The notes below the pieces were generated by a model. It worked only from the letters and a program-made list of their open reading frames with translations, made no database searches and was not told the origin of the DNA. Shown here one piece after another: positions 1 to 9,136 of a stretch of DNA of 52,666 nucleotides. The translations under genes and the position numbers were made by a program. The number at the start of each line of letters is the position of its first letter. The first letter of the stretch is position 1. Origin of the DNA: an uncultured Sphingomonas sp. (GTDB lineage Bacteria > Pseudomonadota > Alphaproteobacteria > Sphingomonadales > Sphingomonadaceae); contig NZ_CAJYVU010000167.1 in the NCBI RefSeq assembly GCF_913778135.1, positions 1-52,666 of the forward strand, read 5' to 3'.

Positions 1-682
1 GATGGCGCATCCGCGTCGCGCGCTCCTGATCCTCACCCAGTCGCGTCCGTGTCAGGAACAGTCCGGCGCGCGCTAGGTCAGTGCAGTCGAGCGACACCGC
101 GCATTGCGCGACATAGCGGCGCAGCACCAGATCGGGGTCGCCGTGCAGATTGCCGTGATGCTTCATGAAGCTGAGCATCGCGCGGTTGAGGTCGCCGCCG
201 CTCGTCTCGCTCTCCAGTACTTCTTCGTCGAGCGGGACGTCATCCTGCCCGAGCTGATGCGCGATAAGGTCCACCACCGCGCCGTTCGGCCCCGCGGCAT
301 CGCAGTGCTCGACGACCATGTCGACCGTCACCAGCGCGCCGGCGTTGACGAACGGGTTGCGTGGGATTCCCGCCTTGCGCTCCAGCTCGACGATCGAATT
401 GAACGGGTCGCCCGACGGTTCGCGTCCCACCCGGTCGAACACCGCGTCGCCAAGCGCGCAGAGCGCTAGTTCGAGCGCGAACACCTTTGAGATGCTCTGG
501 ATCGGAAAACGCGTTGCGGTGTCGCCGCCACGCAGCACCTGTCCGTCCTTCAGCACCACCGCGATCCCCAGCGGACCCGGCGCGGCGTCCGGCTCCTTCG
601 CATCCGCCTCGCGCTCGATCCGGGCGGCATTGGCGGTGATCTCGTCGGCTACCTCGGCGACGATGTCGGCCAGATCGCTCAT
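1..682 (-). CDS. glsA: Glutaminase GlsA, C-terminus cut by the window edge
   Basis: Serine-dependent beta-lactamase-like glutaminase, which hydrolyses L-glutamine to glutamate and ammonia in the cytosol. The reverse strand reads MSDLADIVAEVADEI at the start, then FPIQSISKVFAL, which carries the family's S-x-x-K catalytic motif, EPSGDPFNSIVELE, and NPFVNAGALV. All are hallmarks of the family. About 227 residues are present; GlsA proteins are usually about 305, so the last quarter lies beyond base 1. The ATG at 680-682 starts the first recognisable family sequence. The gene is divergent from the diguanylate cyclase, with a 157-base spacer (683-839) in which I see no clear promoter. Family assignment is firm; physiological role (acid response or nitrogen supply) is not visible here. 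Confidence 0.93.
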   Translation of the reverse strand, partial: MSDLADIVAEVADEITANAARIEREADAKEPDAAPGPLGIAVVLKDGQVLRGGDTATRFPIQSISKVFALELALCALGDAVFDRVGREPSGDPFNSIVELERKAGIPRNPFVNAGALVTVDMVVEHCDAAGPNGAVVDLIAHQLGQDDVPLDEEVLESETSGGDLNRAMLSFMKHHGNLHGDPDLVLRRYVAQCAVSLDCTDLARAGLFLTRTRLGEDQERATRMRH

Positions 683-839
683 GTCATGTTCCCCTCGCTG
701 ACACGTCGGAACGGGGCAGGGGCCTCGCGTATCCATCGTCCCGCCATCACCGCGGCCGTAAAGCGTGGTCGCTGTAAAAAAGCGTGAGCAGGCGTTAACA
801 TGTTGTTCGCGAGGACGGGCGTATCGCTGTCGCCCGGCC

Positions 840-2036
840 ATGATCGATCTTTCCACCCTCTACGCGCTGATCATCGGCACGCTGCTGGTCAGCGCGGCGC
901 TGACGATCTGGGAAAGTTTCGGGCGCTGGCGCCGCACCCCGCTGCTGATCTGGGCGAGCGGGTGGACGACGCTGGCGATCGGCTGCGGCATCGCGGTCGC
1001 GCGCACGCAGGTTCCCGGCATCTACGGCTGGGCGGCGAGCAACCTCCTCATCGTGACCGGTTACCTGCTGGTGCTGAACGGTGTCGCCGCGCTCGACCGC
1101 CGACGCTACTGGCGCACCTCCGTGCTGCTCGTCGCGGGCCTGGCGCTCGGCTGGAGCGTCGAGGGGGCGAGCGCGCATCTCGCTTTCTGGCAATATGGCG
1201 CAGGCTTCCCGATCATGGTGGCGAGCGCGCTGACCGTGTTTGAGCTCGTCCGCAATCGATCGCTCAGGCGGTTGCGCACGCGACCGGTCGCGATCGCGCT
1301 GCCGGCCATGCACACCGCGATCTACGCGGTGCGCGTGTTCGTCCTGCCGCTATTGGTGAGCGCCGATGGCGCCGGCATGGTCGCGCTCGCGTCCAAGGTC
1401 ACGATGTACGAAGGCGTGCTCTATTCGGTCGCGATGCCGATGACGCTGATCGGGCTGGTGCGCGAGGAAGCGCAGCGCCACCTGCTCGCCGCGTCGCGGA
1501 CCGATTTCCTGACCGGGCTGACCAACCGTCAGGGATTGTTCGAGGCTGCGGCACGGCTGTTGCGACACGATCGCCCCGCGACGCTGCTGGCGTTCGATCT
1601 CGACCATTTCAAGACGATCAACGACGCGCACGGTCACGCCGCCGGTGACGCGGTGCTGCAATCCTTCGCGGGCGTGATGCGCGAGCTGGCTGATCCGCGC
1701 GCCACGCTGGCGCGGCTGGGCGGGGAGGAGTTCGCGGCGCTGCTGCCCAACACCAATGTCGCCGCCGCCAGGGCGCTGGGGGAAGCGATCGCGGCGCGTT
1801 TCGCTGCCCGAACCGATCATGGCGCGGGCGTGCTGCTGTCGGCGACCGTCAGCATCGGCCTGGCGCAAAGCGGGGTCGACGGCGACGACCTCGACACCCT
1901 GCTCTCGGCCGCCGACCGCGCGCTCTACGTCGCCAAGTCGCTGGGACGTAACCGGCTGGTCAGCGCCTCACCCTTGTTCAACGGTGCCGGCATCGCCGCG
2001 CCCGCGCGGGCGACACCGCGTCGACTGGTCGCCTGA
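840..2036 (+). CDS. Membrane-bound diguanylate cyclase (GGDEF domain)
   Basis: Predicted to make cyclic di-GMP from two GTP. The N-terminal ~220 residues contain about six or seven hydrophobic segments, forming a membrane sensor of no named family that I recognise. The GGDEF domain follows, with FDLDHFKTINDAHGHAAGD for nucleotide and metal binding and GGEEF at about residues 294-298. The product-inhibition site (RxxD, five residues before GGEEF) is absent: the residues there are D-P-R-A. I chose ATG 840 (MIDLSTLYAL) because it opens directly into the first membrane helix; an in-frame upstream extension from 765 has non-membrane composition. The protein is 398 aa. Its end is convergent with pth, 7 bases away. 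What the membrane part senses is unknown. Confidence 0.9.
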   Translation: MIDLSTLYALIIGTLLVSAALTIWESFGRWRRTPLLIWASGWTTLAIGCGIAVARTQVPGIYGWAASNLLIVTGYLLVLNGVAALDRRRYWRTSVLLVAGLALGWSVEGASAHLAFWQYGAGFPIMVASALTVFELVRNRSLRRLRTRPVAIALPAMHTAIYAVRVFVLPLLVSADGAGMVALASKVTMYEGVLYSVAMPMTLIGLVREEAQRHLLAASRTDFLTGLTNRQGLFEAAARLLRHDRPATLLAFDLDHFKTINDAHGHAAGDAVLQSFAGVMRELADPRATLARLGGEEFAALLPNTNVAAARALGEAIAARFAARTDHGAGVLLSATVSIGLAQSGVDGDDLDTLLSAADRALYVAKSLGRNRLVSASPLFNGAGIAAPARATPRRLVA

Positions 2037-2043
2037 ACAGGCG

Positions 2044-2619
2044 TCAGTCCGCCATCCGCAGCGCGACGTCGTTCATAAAGCGGACGTCGTCGCCCTTCGC
2101 CAGCCAGTCGGCCTCACCCGCGACCGCGCCCAGCATGTCGGACAGCGCATCGATCTCCGCCTTGGCGTAATTGCCCAGCACGTAGCCGCTGACGCGGTCC
2201 TTGTGCCCCGGATGCCCGATCCCCAACCGAACGCGGCGGAACTCCGGCCCCAGATGCTGGTCGATCGAGCGCAGCCCGTTATGCCCCGCCAAGCCGCCGC
2301 CGACACGGACCTTGACCTTCATCGGTGCCAGATCGAGCTCGTCGTGAAACACCGTCAGCGCGTCCACGCCAAGCTTGTAGAAGCGCATCGCCTCGCCGAC
2401 GCTACGCCCGCTGTCGTTCATGAAGGTCGCAGGCTTGAGCAGCAGCACCTTTTCGCCGCCGACGCGGCCTTCCTGCAACCAGCCCTGAAACTTCTTCGCC
2501 GGCGCGGCGAAGCCGTGGACTTCGGCGATCGCGTCCAGCGCCATGAAGCCGACATTGTGCCGGTGCATCGCATATTGCGCGCCCGGATTGCCGAGCCCTA
2601 CCCACAATTGCACGCCCAC
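2044..2619 (-). CDS. pth: Peptidyl-tRNA hydrolase
   Basis: Releases tRNA from prematurely dropped peptidyl-tRNA, recycling tRNA in the cytosol. The 191-aa length is normal for the family. Visible motifs are WVGLGNPGAQYAMHRHNVGF, containing the substrate-binding Asn and catalytic His, FHDELDLAPMKVKVR with the catalytic-site Asp, and GGGLAGHNGLRSI with the conserved Asn. It lies downstream of rplY on the same strand with a 104-base spacer containing an inverted repeat. The rplY-pth order is very common in bacteria, and the two are probably cotranscribed at least in part. Confidence 0.97.
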   Translation of the reverse strand: MGVQLWVGLGNPGAQYAMHRHNVGFMALDAIAEVHGFAAPAKKFQGWLQEGRVGGEKVLLLKPATFMNDSGRSVGEAMRFYKLGVDALTVFHDELDLAPMKVKVRVGGGLAGHNGLRSIDQHLGPEFRRVRLGIGHPGHKDRVSGYVLGNYAKAEIDALSDMLGAVAGEADWLAKGDDVRFMNDVALRMAD

Positions 2620-2649
2620 ATTCCTTTACGTCGCGGGTCCAAACGGAAA

Positions 2650-2683
2650 CGGGGCAGGGGAGCGTCACCGCCCGCCTGCCCCG
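2650..2683 (-). other. Inverted repeat between rplY and pth
   Basis: The spacer between rplY and pth contains a perfect 9-bp inverted repeat: CGGGGCAGG (2650-2658) and CCTGCCCCG (2675-2683), with a 16-base loop. There is no U-tract after it on the reverse strand, so it does not look like a classical strong terminator. It could be an attenuator, an RNA-processing hairpin or a repeat remnant. Confidence 0.45.
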
Positions 2684-2723
2684 ATCCTTCACTCACCCGC
2701 GCTCACGCACGGTTGGGGAGGGG

Positions 2724-3395
2724 TCAACCCTCCTTCTGGTCGCCTTCGTCGGCATCGCTCTCGACGTCCGCACCGGCTTCATGCTCGGCAGCCTGCGTCT
2801 CGGCGACCTCGGCGTCGAGCGCCTCGTCCTCGGCCGTCGGCACCGTCGGCGGCACGATCGTCGCGATCGTGAAATCGCGATCGTCGATCGACGGCTCGAC
2901 ACCGTTCGGCAGCGTCACGTCGCTGATGTGGATCGAATCACCCACTTCGCGACCCGCCAGGCTGATCGTGATCTCGGTCGGGATGTTCGCCGCGTCGCAG
3001 GTGACCGCAACGTCATGACGAACGACGTTCAGCACGCCCCCCTTCTTCAGATATACCGACTGATCCTCATCGACGAACTGGACCGGGACCTGCACGGTCA
3101 CCGTCTCGTGCGCGCTGATGCGCAGGAAGTCGACGTGCACCGGACGATCGGTAACCGGGTGGAACGTCACGTCCTTGGGCAGCGTCCGCTGACCGTTCAG
3201 CGTCACCACGGTGGTGAAGAAGTGACCCGTCATCAATGCCTTGACGAGCGCCTTCTCTTCCAGATGGATCGCGGTCGGTTCGCGGTTCTGGCCGTAGATC
3301 ACGGCGGGGACGCGGCCTTCGCGACGCAGCGAACGGGAGGCTCCCTTGCCAACCCGGTCACGCGTCTCGGCTGCGAGCGTAATGGTGTCGCTCAT
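2724..3395 (-). CDS. rplY: 50S ribosomal protein L25 (Ctc/TL5 type)
   Basis: 5S-rRNA-binding ribosomal protein of the long Ctc form: an N-terminal L25 domain of about 95 residues ([18 protein letters not shown], then [16 protein letters not shown]), followed by a TL5-type beta-barrel domain, then an acidic low-complexity tail rich in Glu, Asp and Ala from about residue 185. The 223-aa length fits alphaproteobacterial L25/Ctc. ATG 3393-3395 is preceded by GGAG at good spacing; a longer in-frame reading to 3449 adds residues unlike the family. It heads the rplY-pth pair. Confidence 0.96.
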   Translation of the reverse strand: MSDTITLAAETRDRVGKGASRSLRREGRVPAVIYGQNREPTAIHLEEKALVKALMTGHFFTTVVTLNGQRTLPKDVTFHPVTDRPVHVDFLRISAHETVTVQVPVQFVDEDQSVYLKKGGVLNVVRHDVAVTCDAANIPTEITISLAGREVGDSIHISDVTLPNGVEPSIDDRDFTIATIVPPTVPTAEDEALDAEVAETQAAEHEAGADVESDADEGDQKEG

Positions 3396-3498
3396 ATATC
3401 TGCTCCGAAATTCGTGTGTGTTTCCCGCCACGCCTCCAGGGATGACCATGACCGGAAGCGGCCGCGCATAGCGGCGCAGGCGCGAAAACGCAAGGTCG

Positions 3499-4404
3499 TC
3501 AGTATTTCACCCGCACCGCGTCGAGCTTGTACGCCTTTAACTGCTCCTGCACGCTGTTCGCGCCCGCCAGATGACCTGCGCCGACCGCGATGAAGACGGT
3601 GCCCGGCGTCCGCATCCGCTCCGCGATCCACGCCGCCCACTGCTTGTTGCGGTCGAACAGCAGCGCTTTGGCCACCTCGGGCGAGTCCTTCAGCCCTTTG
3701 TTCATCTCCAGCGCCAGCGCGTCGGGGTCGCCGCGCGACCAGTCGGCGACCATCTTGTCCATTGTCGCATTGGCGGTCGGCAGCTCGTCGATCGTGCTTT
3801 GGAGCAATTTGACCTGCGCGGGCTTGGTGAGCGAATCGAAAATGCTGAGCTGCCCCTCGAACGTTTCCAGCCCCACCACCGGCTTGTTCGCCGCCTTCGC
3901 CGCCGCCGACAAAATGCCTTCGGGTCCGTTCGCCGCGCCGTAGCCCGACTTCTGCACCGGCAGCAGCGACAGCGTCAGCGCGGCGAACCACGGCCGCATC
4001 TTCTCATAGGTCGCCGGCGGCACCTTGCCCGCCGCCATCGTCGTCACCAGCGTCCGACGATACTTCTCCGACAATTGCGTGCTGAGCGCGGGCTGGTCGG
4101 GCGCGAACGCCTTGGCCAGCACGATCTTCTGCTCGGTCGCCTGGTCGGGCTCGACCATCTCCAGCACCAGCGTGTTCGACTTGTCGAACGCGGTCTTCAC
4201 CGCCTCGTCGAACCAGCTGAGCCCCGGTTTCAGCACGTGGATCGTGCCGAACAGGTAGATCGTCGTGTCGGCGTCCTTCACCACCCACAATGCGGGATCG
4301 GCGTCCTTCGTCGCGACCGCGGGCGAGGGCGCCTGTTTCGCACAGGCGGGCAGCGCCAGCAGCAGCGCCAGGGCGGAGGTCACGGACTTCATCACCACGT
4401 TCAT
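3499..4404 (-). CDS. TraB/GumN family lipoprotein
   Basis: The protein has 301 aa. It begins with a signal peptide and a lipobox-like LPAC ending at Cys22, so it is likely a lipoprotein. It then has the family opening [25 protein letters not shown], containing the GTIH motif, a glutamate-containing LVLEMVEPD stretch, and a second conserved GAGHLAG near the C-terminus. GumN/TraB proteins resemble the TIKI metalloprotease fold, in which GTIH and the later His-containing motif would bind metal; peptidase activity is an inference. It stands between rplY (103-base gap) and the small membrane operon. Its substrate is unknown. Confidence 0.88.
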   Translation of the reverse strand: MNVVMKSVTSALALLLALPACAKQAPSPAVATKDADPALWVVKDADTTIYLFGTIHVLKPGLSWFDEAVKTAFDKSNTLVLEMVEPDQATEQKIVLAKAFAPDQPALSTQLSEKYRRTLVTTMAAGKVPPATYEKMRPWFAALTLSLLPVQKSGYGAANGPEGILSAAAKAANKPVVGLETFEGQLSIFDSLTKPAQVKLLQSTIDELPTANATMDKMVADWSRGDPDALALEMNKGLKDSPEVAKALLFDRNKQWAAWIAERMRTPGTVFIAVGAGHLAGANSVQEQLKAYKLDAVRVKY

Positions 4405-4437
4405 GTAACAGGGCCTTTGCCGAAGATAGGGGGCGTG

Positions 4438-4878
4438 TCAGCGGTATTTGCGCCAGATCCAGACAATACCCGCGGCACTTAGCGGCGCGATGAACATCGC
4501 GACAGGATCAACCGGCGGCGCCATCCCGCCGCGCCACAGGAACCACCACACCGGCGCGCCGATCGTCAGCACGTAGAAGCCCAGCAGCGCGCCGTCGCGG
4601 TACGCCTCGCGCTCATGCTCGTCGACGACGCGGTGCCAGCGCCACGAAATGACCGGCAGCACGACGCCCCAGGCGACCACCACCAGCAGCGCGACCCACG
4701 CGGGTAGCGGCGCGCTGAGCAGCGACGGGTGCGCCTCGCCGGGCACGTCGTCGCGCAGCACCGCGAGTGCGGTGACCAGCCCGATCACCCCGCCCAGTGC
4801 ACCAGACCAGAACAGCAGCCGGCGGTTGGCGCGCTCGCTCGGCCCCTTGGTTGGCGCCTTGTTCCTCACATCCGTCAT
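4438..4878 (-). CDS. Small membrane protein, last gene of the XRE operon
   Basis: I recognise no named family. The 146-aa product has four hydrophobic segments: LLFWSGALGGVIGLVTALAV, an Ala/Val-rich second helix, LLGFYVLTIGAPVWWFLW, and a C-terminal helix ending VWIWRKYR. A DEHEREAYRDG motif lies between helices 2 and 3. ATG 4878 is chosen over a GTG nine bases earlier because AAGGGG sits eight bases upstream of it. The start is five bases after the stop of the preceding gene, so translation is probably coupled. Its DE-x-x-R motif and tail resemble those of the neighbouring membrane protein (4884-5312), suggesting an old duplication. Confidence 0.75.
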   Translation of the reverse strand: MTDVRNKAPTKGPSERANRRLLFWSGALGGVIGLVTALAVLRDDVPGEAHPSLLSAPLPAWVALLVVVAWGVVLPVISWRWHRVVDEHEREAYRDGALLGFYVLTIGAPVWWFLWRGGMAPPVDPVAMFIAPLSAAGIVWIWRKYR

Positions 4879-4883
4879 TGTGC

Positions 4884-5312
4884 TCACCCCTTCACCCGCT
4901 GCCAGATCATCACCGCCACCCCTGCTGCGAGCGATCCCCACCATAACTGCTCGGTCATCGGCGCCAGATGCAGCGCGCGCTCAATCATCTGGAGAATGAC
5001 GTGCCCGACAAAGCCGACGATCCCGACCGCTGCCCAGGCGTTGACCGTCTGCCGCCGCTGCACCTCATCGCTCTCGCGCCATCCCCACACGCCGGCACAG
5101 ACAATTACCGCCAGCAACGCGACGGCAATGCCGACTACCTCGCCCGCGGGTGCTCCGTTGCGCGACGGATTGCGCATAAATCCATCGATGAACCCCGATA
5201 AGAACGGCGGCAACACCACGATCGCGACAGCCAGCACGACCAAGATCACCGCGCGGCGCACCCGCCGCCGTCCGCGCTCGCGCACCCGCGCCTCACCCCA
5301 ACGCTCTTGCAT
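4884..5312 (-). CDS. Small membrane protein, third gene of the XRE operon
   Basis: No family recognised. About 142 aa with an Arg-rich start (RVRERGRRRVRRAV), then four hydrophobic segments and the motif GWRESDEVQRRQTVNAW before helix 3, ending AVMIWQRVKG. GGGGGAG lies five bases before ATG 5312; the ATG at 5330 overlaps the upstream stop as TGATG and is an alternative. The DE-x-x-R motif, helix layout and W-rich tail echo the downstream neighbour. Similar arrangements of a compact XRE regulator with multi-helix membrane proteins exist in other bacteria, but I cannot assign a function here. Confidence 0.72.
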   Translation of the reverse strand: MQERWGEARVRERGRRRVRRAVILVVLAVAIVVLPPFLSGFIDGFMRNPSRNGAPAGEVVGIAVALLAVIVCAGVWGWRESDEVQRRQTVNAWAAVGIVGFVGHVILQMIERALHLAPMTEQLWWGSLAAGVAVMIWQRVKG

Positions 5313-5329
5313 CATCGCTCCCCCATTCA

Positions 5330-5560
5330 TCACGGCTGCACCTCGACGATCACGCGCACCGAGACGTGCGGGGAGGGCAGCGCCGCCACCATCCGCCCGG
5401 CACCGGGCCATTCGACCGACAGCCAGGCGGGCGCGTGCCACGCCGTCGCCAGCCGCTTCATCCGCGCCGCGGGCGACACGCCCAGGAGCGCCAGTCCGCA
5501 CACGCATCCCAGCACCAGTTGCGCGGCCCATATGGGCATACGCCTACGCTTCGCCGTCAT
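5330..5560 (-). CDS. Small single-helix membrane protein in the XRE operon
   Basis: 76 aa; family not recognised. A basic start (MTAKRRRMP) is followed by one hydrophobic segment IWAAQLVLGCVCGLALLGV, then a soluble tail rich in Pro, Ala and Val. It may be a membrane-anchored protein or carry an uncleaved signal. The start overlaps the end of the XRE gene by 17 bases and the stop overlaps the next possible start, so it sits in a tightly coupled operon. That context is the main reason to believe it is translated. Confidence 0.6.
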   Translation of the reverse strand: MTAKRRRMPIWAAQLVLGCVCGLALLGVSPAARMKRLATAWHAPAWLSVEWPGAGRMVAALPSPHVSVRVIVEVQP

Positions 5561-5759
5561 CGAAGATCTCCTCGATCCTGAGGTCGAACAGCCGCCCGAT
5601 GCGGAAGGCGAGCGGGAGCGAGGGGTCGTATTTGCCCGTCTCGATCGCGTTCACCGCCTGTCTGGACACGTCCAGCCGGCCGGCAAGCTCGGCCTGGCTC
5701 CAGTCGCGCTCCGCACGCAGCACCTTGAGACGATTTTTCATCATGTACTCATGCATCAT
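5544..5759 (-). CDS. XRE-family transcriptional regulator (YozG-like)
   Basis: This 71-aa protein is almost entirely a Cro/C1-type helix-turn-helix: MKNRLKVLRAERDW, then SQAELAGRLDVSRQAVNAIE, containing the recognition helix, then GKYDPSLPLAFRIGRLFDL and an acidic end IEEIFDDGEA. This matches the compact regulators that usually control adjacent membrane-protein genes. AGGAGG is six bases before the first ATG at 5757-5759. It is the first gene of a four-gene operon, and its upstream DNA contains an ordered array of TGTCAG elements (5771-5858). That array suggests autoregulation. Confidence 0.93.
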   Translation of the reverse strand: MMHEYMMKNRLKVLRAERDWSQAELAGRLDVSRQAVNAIETGKYDPSLPLAFRIGRLFDLRIEEIFDDGEA

Positions 5760-5770
5760 CAGGTGCCTCC

Positions 5771-5858
5771 TGTCAGCATCCCCTGACCTGATGTCAGGTG
5801 ACCATGACTAAATGTCAGCGAGCCGTGGCTATGTCAAGCAGCCCTGACAAAAAGTCGT
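5771..5858. promoter_or_regulatory. TGTCAG operator array upstream of the XRE gene
   Basis: Four TGTCAG/TGTCAA elements start at 5771, 5792, 5813 and 5832, and a degenerate fifth (AGTCGT) starts at 5853, giving steps of 21, 21, 19 and 21 bases, near two helical turns. Three of them form palindromes TGAC-N5-GTCA: 5784-5796 and 5805-5817 (perfect), and 5845-5857 (last base differs). On the reverse strand TTGACA (5837-5832) and TTTAGT (5812-5807), 19 bases apart, could be a promoter lying inside the array. The first element abuts the XRE ribosome-binding site. The array is 82 bases from glyQ, so it could affect both directions. Binding by the XRE protein is inferred. Confidence 0.72.
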
Positions 5859-5939
5859 GCAGAGATGACGCTGGTGCATGGTGGAGCCGTCCGCCCCTTG
5901 TTGATTCTGCGGGATCGCTGGGCCAAGGCTCCGCGCGTC

Positions 5940-6863
5940 ATGACCGACGCCCACACCACCTGCACCGGCGGCGCGCGCCCGCTCTCGTTCCAGTCGATGA
6001 TCCTGCGGCTCCACCAATATTGGTCGGATCGCGGCTGCCTCATCCTGCAACCCTATGACATGGAGATGGGCGCGGGCACGTTTCACCCCGCGACGACCTT
6101 GCGCGCGCTCGGGCCCGAGCCGTGGAACGCCGCCTTCGTCCAGCCGTGCCGCCGCCCGACCGACGGCCGCTACGGTGAGAACCCCAACCGGCTGCAGCAT
6201 TATTATCAGTATCAGGTGATCCTGAAGCCCAGCCCGCCCGACCTGCAGGAACTCTACCTCGGCAGCCTGCTCGCGATCGGCGTCGATGTGACCACCCATG
6301 ACATCCGCTTCGTCGAGGACGATTGGGAATCGCCGACGCTCGGTGCCTGGGGGCTCGGCTGGGAAGTGTGGTGCGACGGCATGGAGGTGACGCAGTTCAC
6401 CTATTTCCAGCAAATGGGCGGGTTCGACTGCAAGCCGGTGGCGGGTGAGCTGACCTACGGGCTCGAACGCCTCGCCATGTACATCCAGGATGTCGACAAC
6501 GTGTACGATCTCGCGTTCAACGACGCCGGGGTCAGTTACGGCGAGGTGTTCCTCGAGAACGAGCGCCAGATGTCGACGTGGAACTTCGAGGTCGCCGACA
6601 CCGACGCGCTATTCGACGCCTTCCGCAAGCACACCGCCGAGTGCGAGAACTCGCTCAATGCCAAGCTGCCGATCGCGGCCTATGAACAGGCGATCAAGGC
6701 GAGCCACGTCTTCAACCTGTTGCAGGCGCGCGGCGTCATCTCGGTCGCCGAGCGTCAGGCGTACATGGGCCGCGTCCGCGACCTCGCGAAGGGCGCGTGC
6801 GCCGCGCAGATCGAGAAGATGACGCCCGCCTGGCAGGCACGTTATCCGGAGTGGAGCCTGTGA
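5940..6863 (+). CDS. glyQ: Glycyl-tRNA synthetase alpha subunit
   Basis: Catalytic subunit of the bacterial alpha2-beta2 glycyl-tRNA synthetase, charging tRNA-Gly in the cytosol. The sequence contains [39 protein letters not shown] and [19 protein letters not shown], all hallmarks of GlyQ, and [21 protein letters not shown]. The 307-aa length is normal. ATG 5940 ([11 protein letters not shown]) is chosen because the longer reading from 5865 adds 25 residues that overlap the operator array and do not look like the family. The stop overlaps the glyS GTG start as GTGA. Confidence 0.97.
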   Translation: MTDAHTTCTGGARPLSFQSMILRLHQYWSDRGCLILQPYDMEMGAGTFHPATTLRALGPEPWNAAFVQPCRRPTDGRYGENPNRLQHYYQYQVILKPSPPDLQELYLGSLLAIGVDVTTHDIRFVEDDWESPTLGAWGLGWEVWCDGMEVTQFTYFQQMGGFDCKPVAGELTYGLERLAMYIQDVDNVYDLAFNDAGVSYGEVFLENERQMSTWNFEVADTDALFDAFRKHTAECENSLNAKLPIAAYEQAIKASHVFNLLQARGVISVAERQAYMGRVRDLAKGACAAQIEKMTPAWQARYPEWSL

Positions 6864-9136
6864 ACCCCGCCGACCAGAACGCGACAGACTTCCTGCTCGA
6901 ACTCCGCTCGGAGGAAATCCCCGCGCGGATGCAGGCGAAGGCGCGCGACGACCTGACGCGTCTGTTCGCGGCCGAACTCGCCCGCGCGGGGCTCGCCGCG
7001 TCCGGGATCGTCACCTACGCCACCCCGCGTCGCTTGGCCCTCATCGCGCGCGACCTGCCGTTGGCGACGCAAGCCGTCAGCGAGGAAGTGAAGGGGCCCA
7101 AGACCAGCGCGCCGCCGCAGGCGCTCGACGGCTTCCTGCGCAAGACCGGCCTCGCCCGCGAGCAGCTGACCGAGCGCGACGGCGTGTTCTTCGCGGTGAC
7201 CGAGAAGCTCGGTCGCGCCACCGCCGACGTGCTCGCCGAAGCGATCCCGGCGATCATCCGCGCTTTCCCCTGGCCCAAATCGATGCGCTGGGGCGACGCC
7301 TCCGCCTCGACCGAGTCCCTGCGCTGGGTCCGCCCGCTGCACGGCATCGTCGCGCTGCTGGGTGAGGAGATCGTGCCGGTTACGATCGCGGGGATCGAGA
7401 GCGGCGCGGTCACCTACGGCCACCGCTTCCATCATCCGGGCCCCATCACGATCGGCTCGGCCGCCGACTATGCCGACAAGCTGCGGCTGTGCCACGTCAT
7501 CGTCGACCAGGACGAGCGCGCCGCCATCATCCGCGACCGCGCCGGCGCGCTCGCTGCCGAGGCGGGCCTAGAACTCGTCCCTGACGAGGGGTTGGTGGCC
7601 GAGAACGCGGGGCTGACCGAGTGGCCCGTGCCGCTGCTCGGCCGCTTCGACGCCGCCTTCCTCGACGTGCCGCCCGAGGTGATCCAGCTCACCGCGCGCG
7701 TGAACCAGAAGTATTTCGTCTGCCGCTCGGGCGACGGGAAACTGGCGAACGCCTTCGTCTGCACCGCCAACATCGACGCGACCGACGGCGGCGCGAAGAT
7801 CGTCGAAGGCAACCGCAAGGTCCTCGCCGCGCGCCTCGCCGACGCGCGCTTCTTCTACGACACCGACTTGAAGGTGCCGCTGGAGGACCAAGCGAAGAAG
7901 CTCGAGAAGATTGTCTTCCACGAGAAACTAGGCACCGTCGCGGACAAGGTAGACCGCGTCGCCAAGCTCGCGCGCTGGCTGGCAGAGGAAGGCATCGTGC
8001 CCGCGTGTGACCCCGCGATCGCCGAACGCGCGGCACGGCTCGCCAAGGCCGACCTCGTTACCGGCATGGTCGGCGAGTTTCCCGAGCTGCAGGGCCTGAT
8101 GGGCGGCTATTACGCCGCCGCGCAGGGCGAGGACCCCCAGGTCGCCGAAGCAATCCGCGACCATTACAAGCCGGTCGGGCAGGGCGACGACGTGCCGACC
8201 GCTCCGGTCACCGTCGCGGTGAGTTTGGCGGACAAGCTGGATACGATCGCCAGCTTCTTCGCGATCAACGAAAAGCCGACCGGATCGAAGGATCCGTTCG
8301 CGTTGCGTCGTGCGGCGCTGGGCGTCAGCGCGACGCTGATCGCAGGCAAGGTCCGGCTGCCGCTCGCGCGCGCGCTGGAGCAGCAGGGCGCCGCGGTCGC
8401 ACGCACGCTGGCAGGGCAGGCGATCGCCAAATATCCCGATGCGTTTCGCCAGTGGGAGGCGCGCTTCTGGGAGGCTCGTGATGCGGGCACGCCGTTCGTA
8501 CGCAACACCGACATGAGCTACGCGTCGCCCAAGCATGACGTGCAGTTTTCAGGCGGTATCTCTGCGGTGATCGACGAATATGTCGCGGTGTTGGACGGGC
8601 CTCGACTCGACCGTGGCGCGGTGCTCGACTTCTTCGCCGACCGCCTCAAGGTCCAGCAGCGCGAGGCTGGCGTCCGCCACGATCTGATCGACGCGGTGTT
8701 CGCATTGGGCAGCGAGGACGATCTCGTCCGCCTGCTCGCCCGCGTCCGCGCGCTGCAATCGTTCGTCGGGACCGACGACGGCGCCAATCTGCTCGCCGGC
8801 TACAAGCGCGCGGCCAACATCCTGAAGAAGGAAGGCGTCGACGCGTCCGCACCGGTTGCTCATGAACCGCTGTCCTACACGCCCGAGAAGGACGAGGCCG
8901 CGCTGATCGCCGCGCTCGACGCCGCCGAGCCCGCCGCTGCGCGCGCCGTGGAAGCGGAGGATTTCGAGGCAGCGATGGCGGCGCTCGCCACGCTGCGCGC
9001 ACCGATCGACGCGTTCTTTGACACCGTCACCGTCAACGACCCCGACGCGGCGAAGCGCGCCGCGCGCCTCGCCCTCCTCGCCCGCGTCCGCGCCTCGGTC
9101 CACACCGTCGCCGACTTCTCGAAGATCGAGGGATAA
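6860..9136 (+). CDS. glyS: Glycyl-tRNA synthetase beta subunit
   Basis: The beta subunit recognises tRNA-Gly and is needed for aminoacylation with GlyQ. The family start [16 protein letters not shown] is clear, followed by [40 protein letters not shown] and the late [10 protein letters not shown]. The 758-aa protein reaches the C-terminal anticodon-binding-like region ([23 protein letters not shown]). GTG 6860 overlaps the glyQ stop by four bases, so the two subunits are translationally coupled, consistent with equal stoichiometry. Confidence 0.96.
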   Translation: MNPADQNATDFLLELRSEEIPARMQAKARDDLTRLFAAELARAGLAASGIVTYATPRRLALIARDLPLATQAVSEEVKGPKTSAPPQALDGFLRKTGLAREQLTERDGVFFAVTEKLGRATADVLAEAIPAIIRAFPWPKSMRWGDASASTESLRWVRPLHGIVALLGEEIVPVTIAGIESGAVTYGHRFHHPGPITIGSAADYADKLRLCHVIVDQDERAAIIRDRAGALAAEAGLELVPDEGLVAENAGLTEWPVPLLGRFDAAFLDVPPEVIQLTARVNQKYFVCRSGDGKLANAFVCTANIDATDGGAKIVEGNRKVLAARLADARFFYDTDLKVPLEDQAKKLEKIVFHEKLGTVADKVDRVAKLARWLAEEGIVPACDPAIAERAARLAKADLVTGMVGEFPELQGLMGGYYAAAQGEDPQVAEAIRDHYKPVGQGDDVPTAPVTVAVSLADKLDTIASFFAINEKPTGSKDPFALRRAALGVSATLIAGKVRLPLARALEQQGAAVARTLAGQAIAKYPDAFRQWEARFWEARDAGTPFVRNTDMSYASPKHDVQFSGGISAVIDEYVAVLDGPRLDRGAVLDFFADRLKVQQREAGVRHDLIDAVFALGSEDDLVRLLARVRALQSFVGTDDGANLLAGYKRAANILKKEGVDASAPVAHEPLSYTPEKDEAALIAALDAAEPAAARAVEAEDFEAAMAALATLRAPIDAFFDTVTVNDPDAAKRAARLALLARVRASVHTVADFSKIEG

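Noticed and set aside
2030..2043. CGCCTG-AA-CAGGCG inverted repeat between the cyclase and pth stops
   Set aside because: The two-base loop makes a stable RNA hairpin unlikely, and there is no T-tract.
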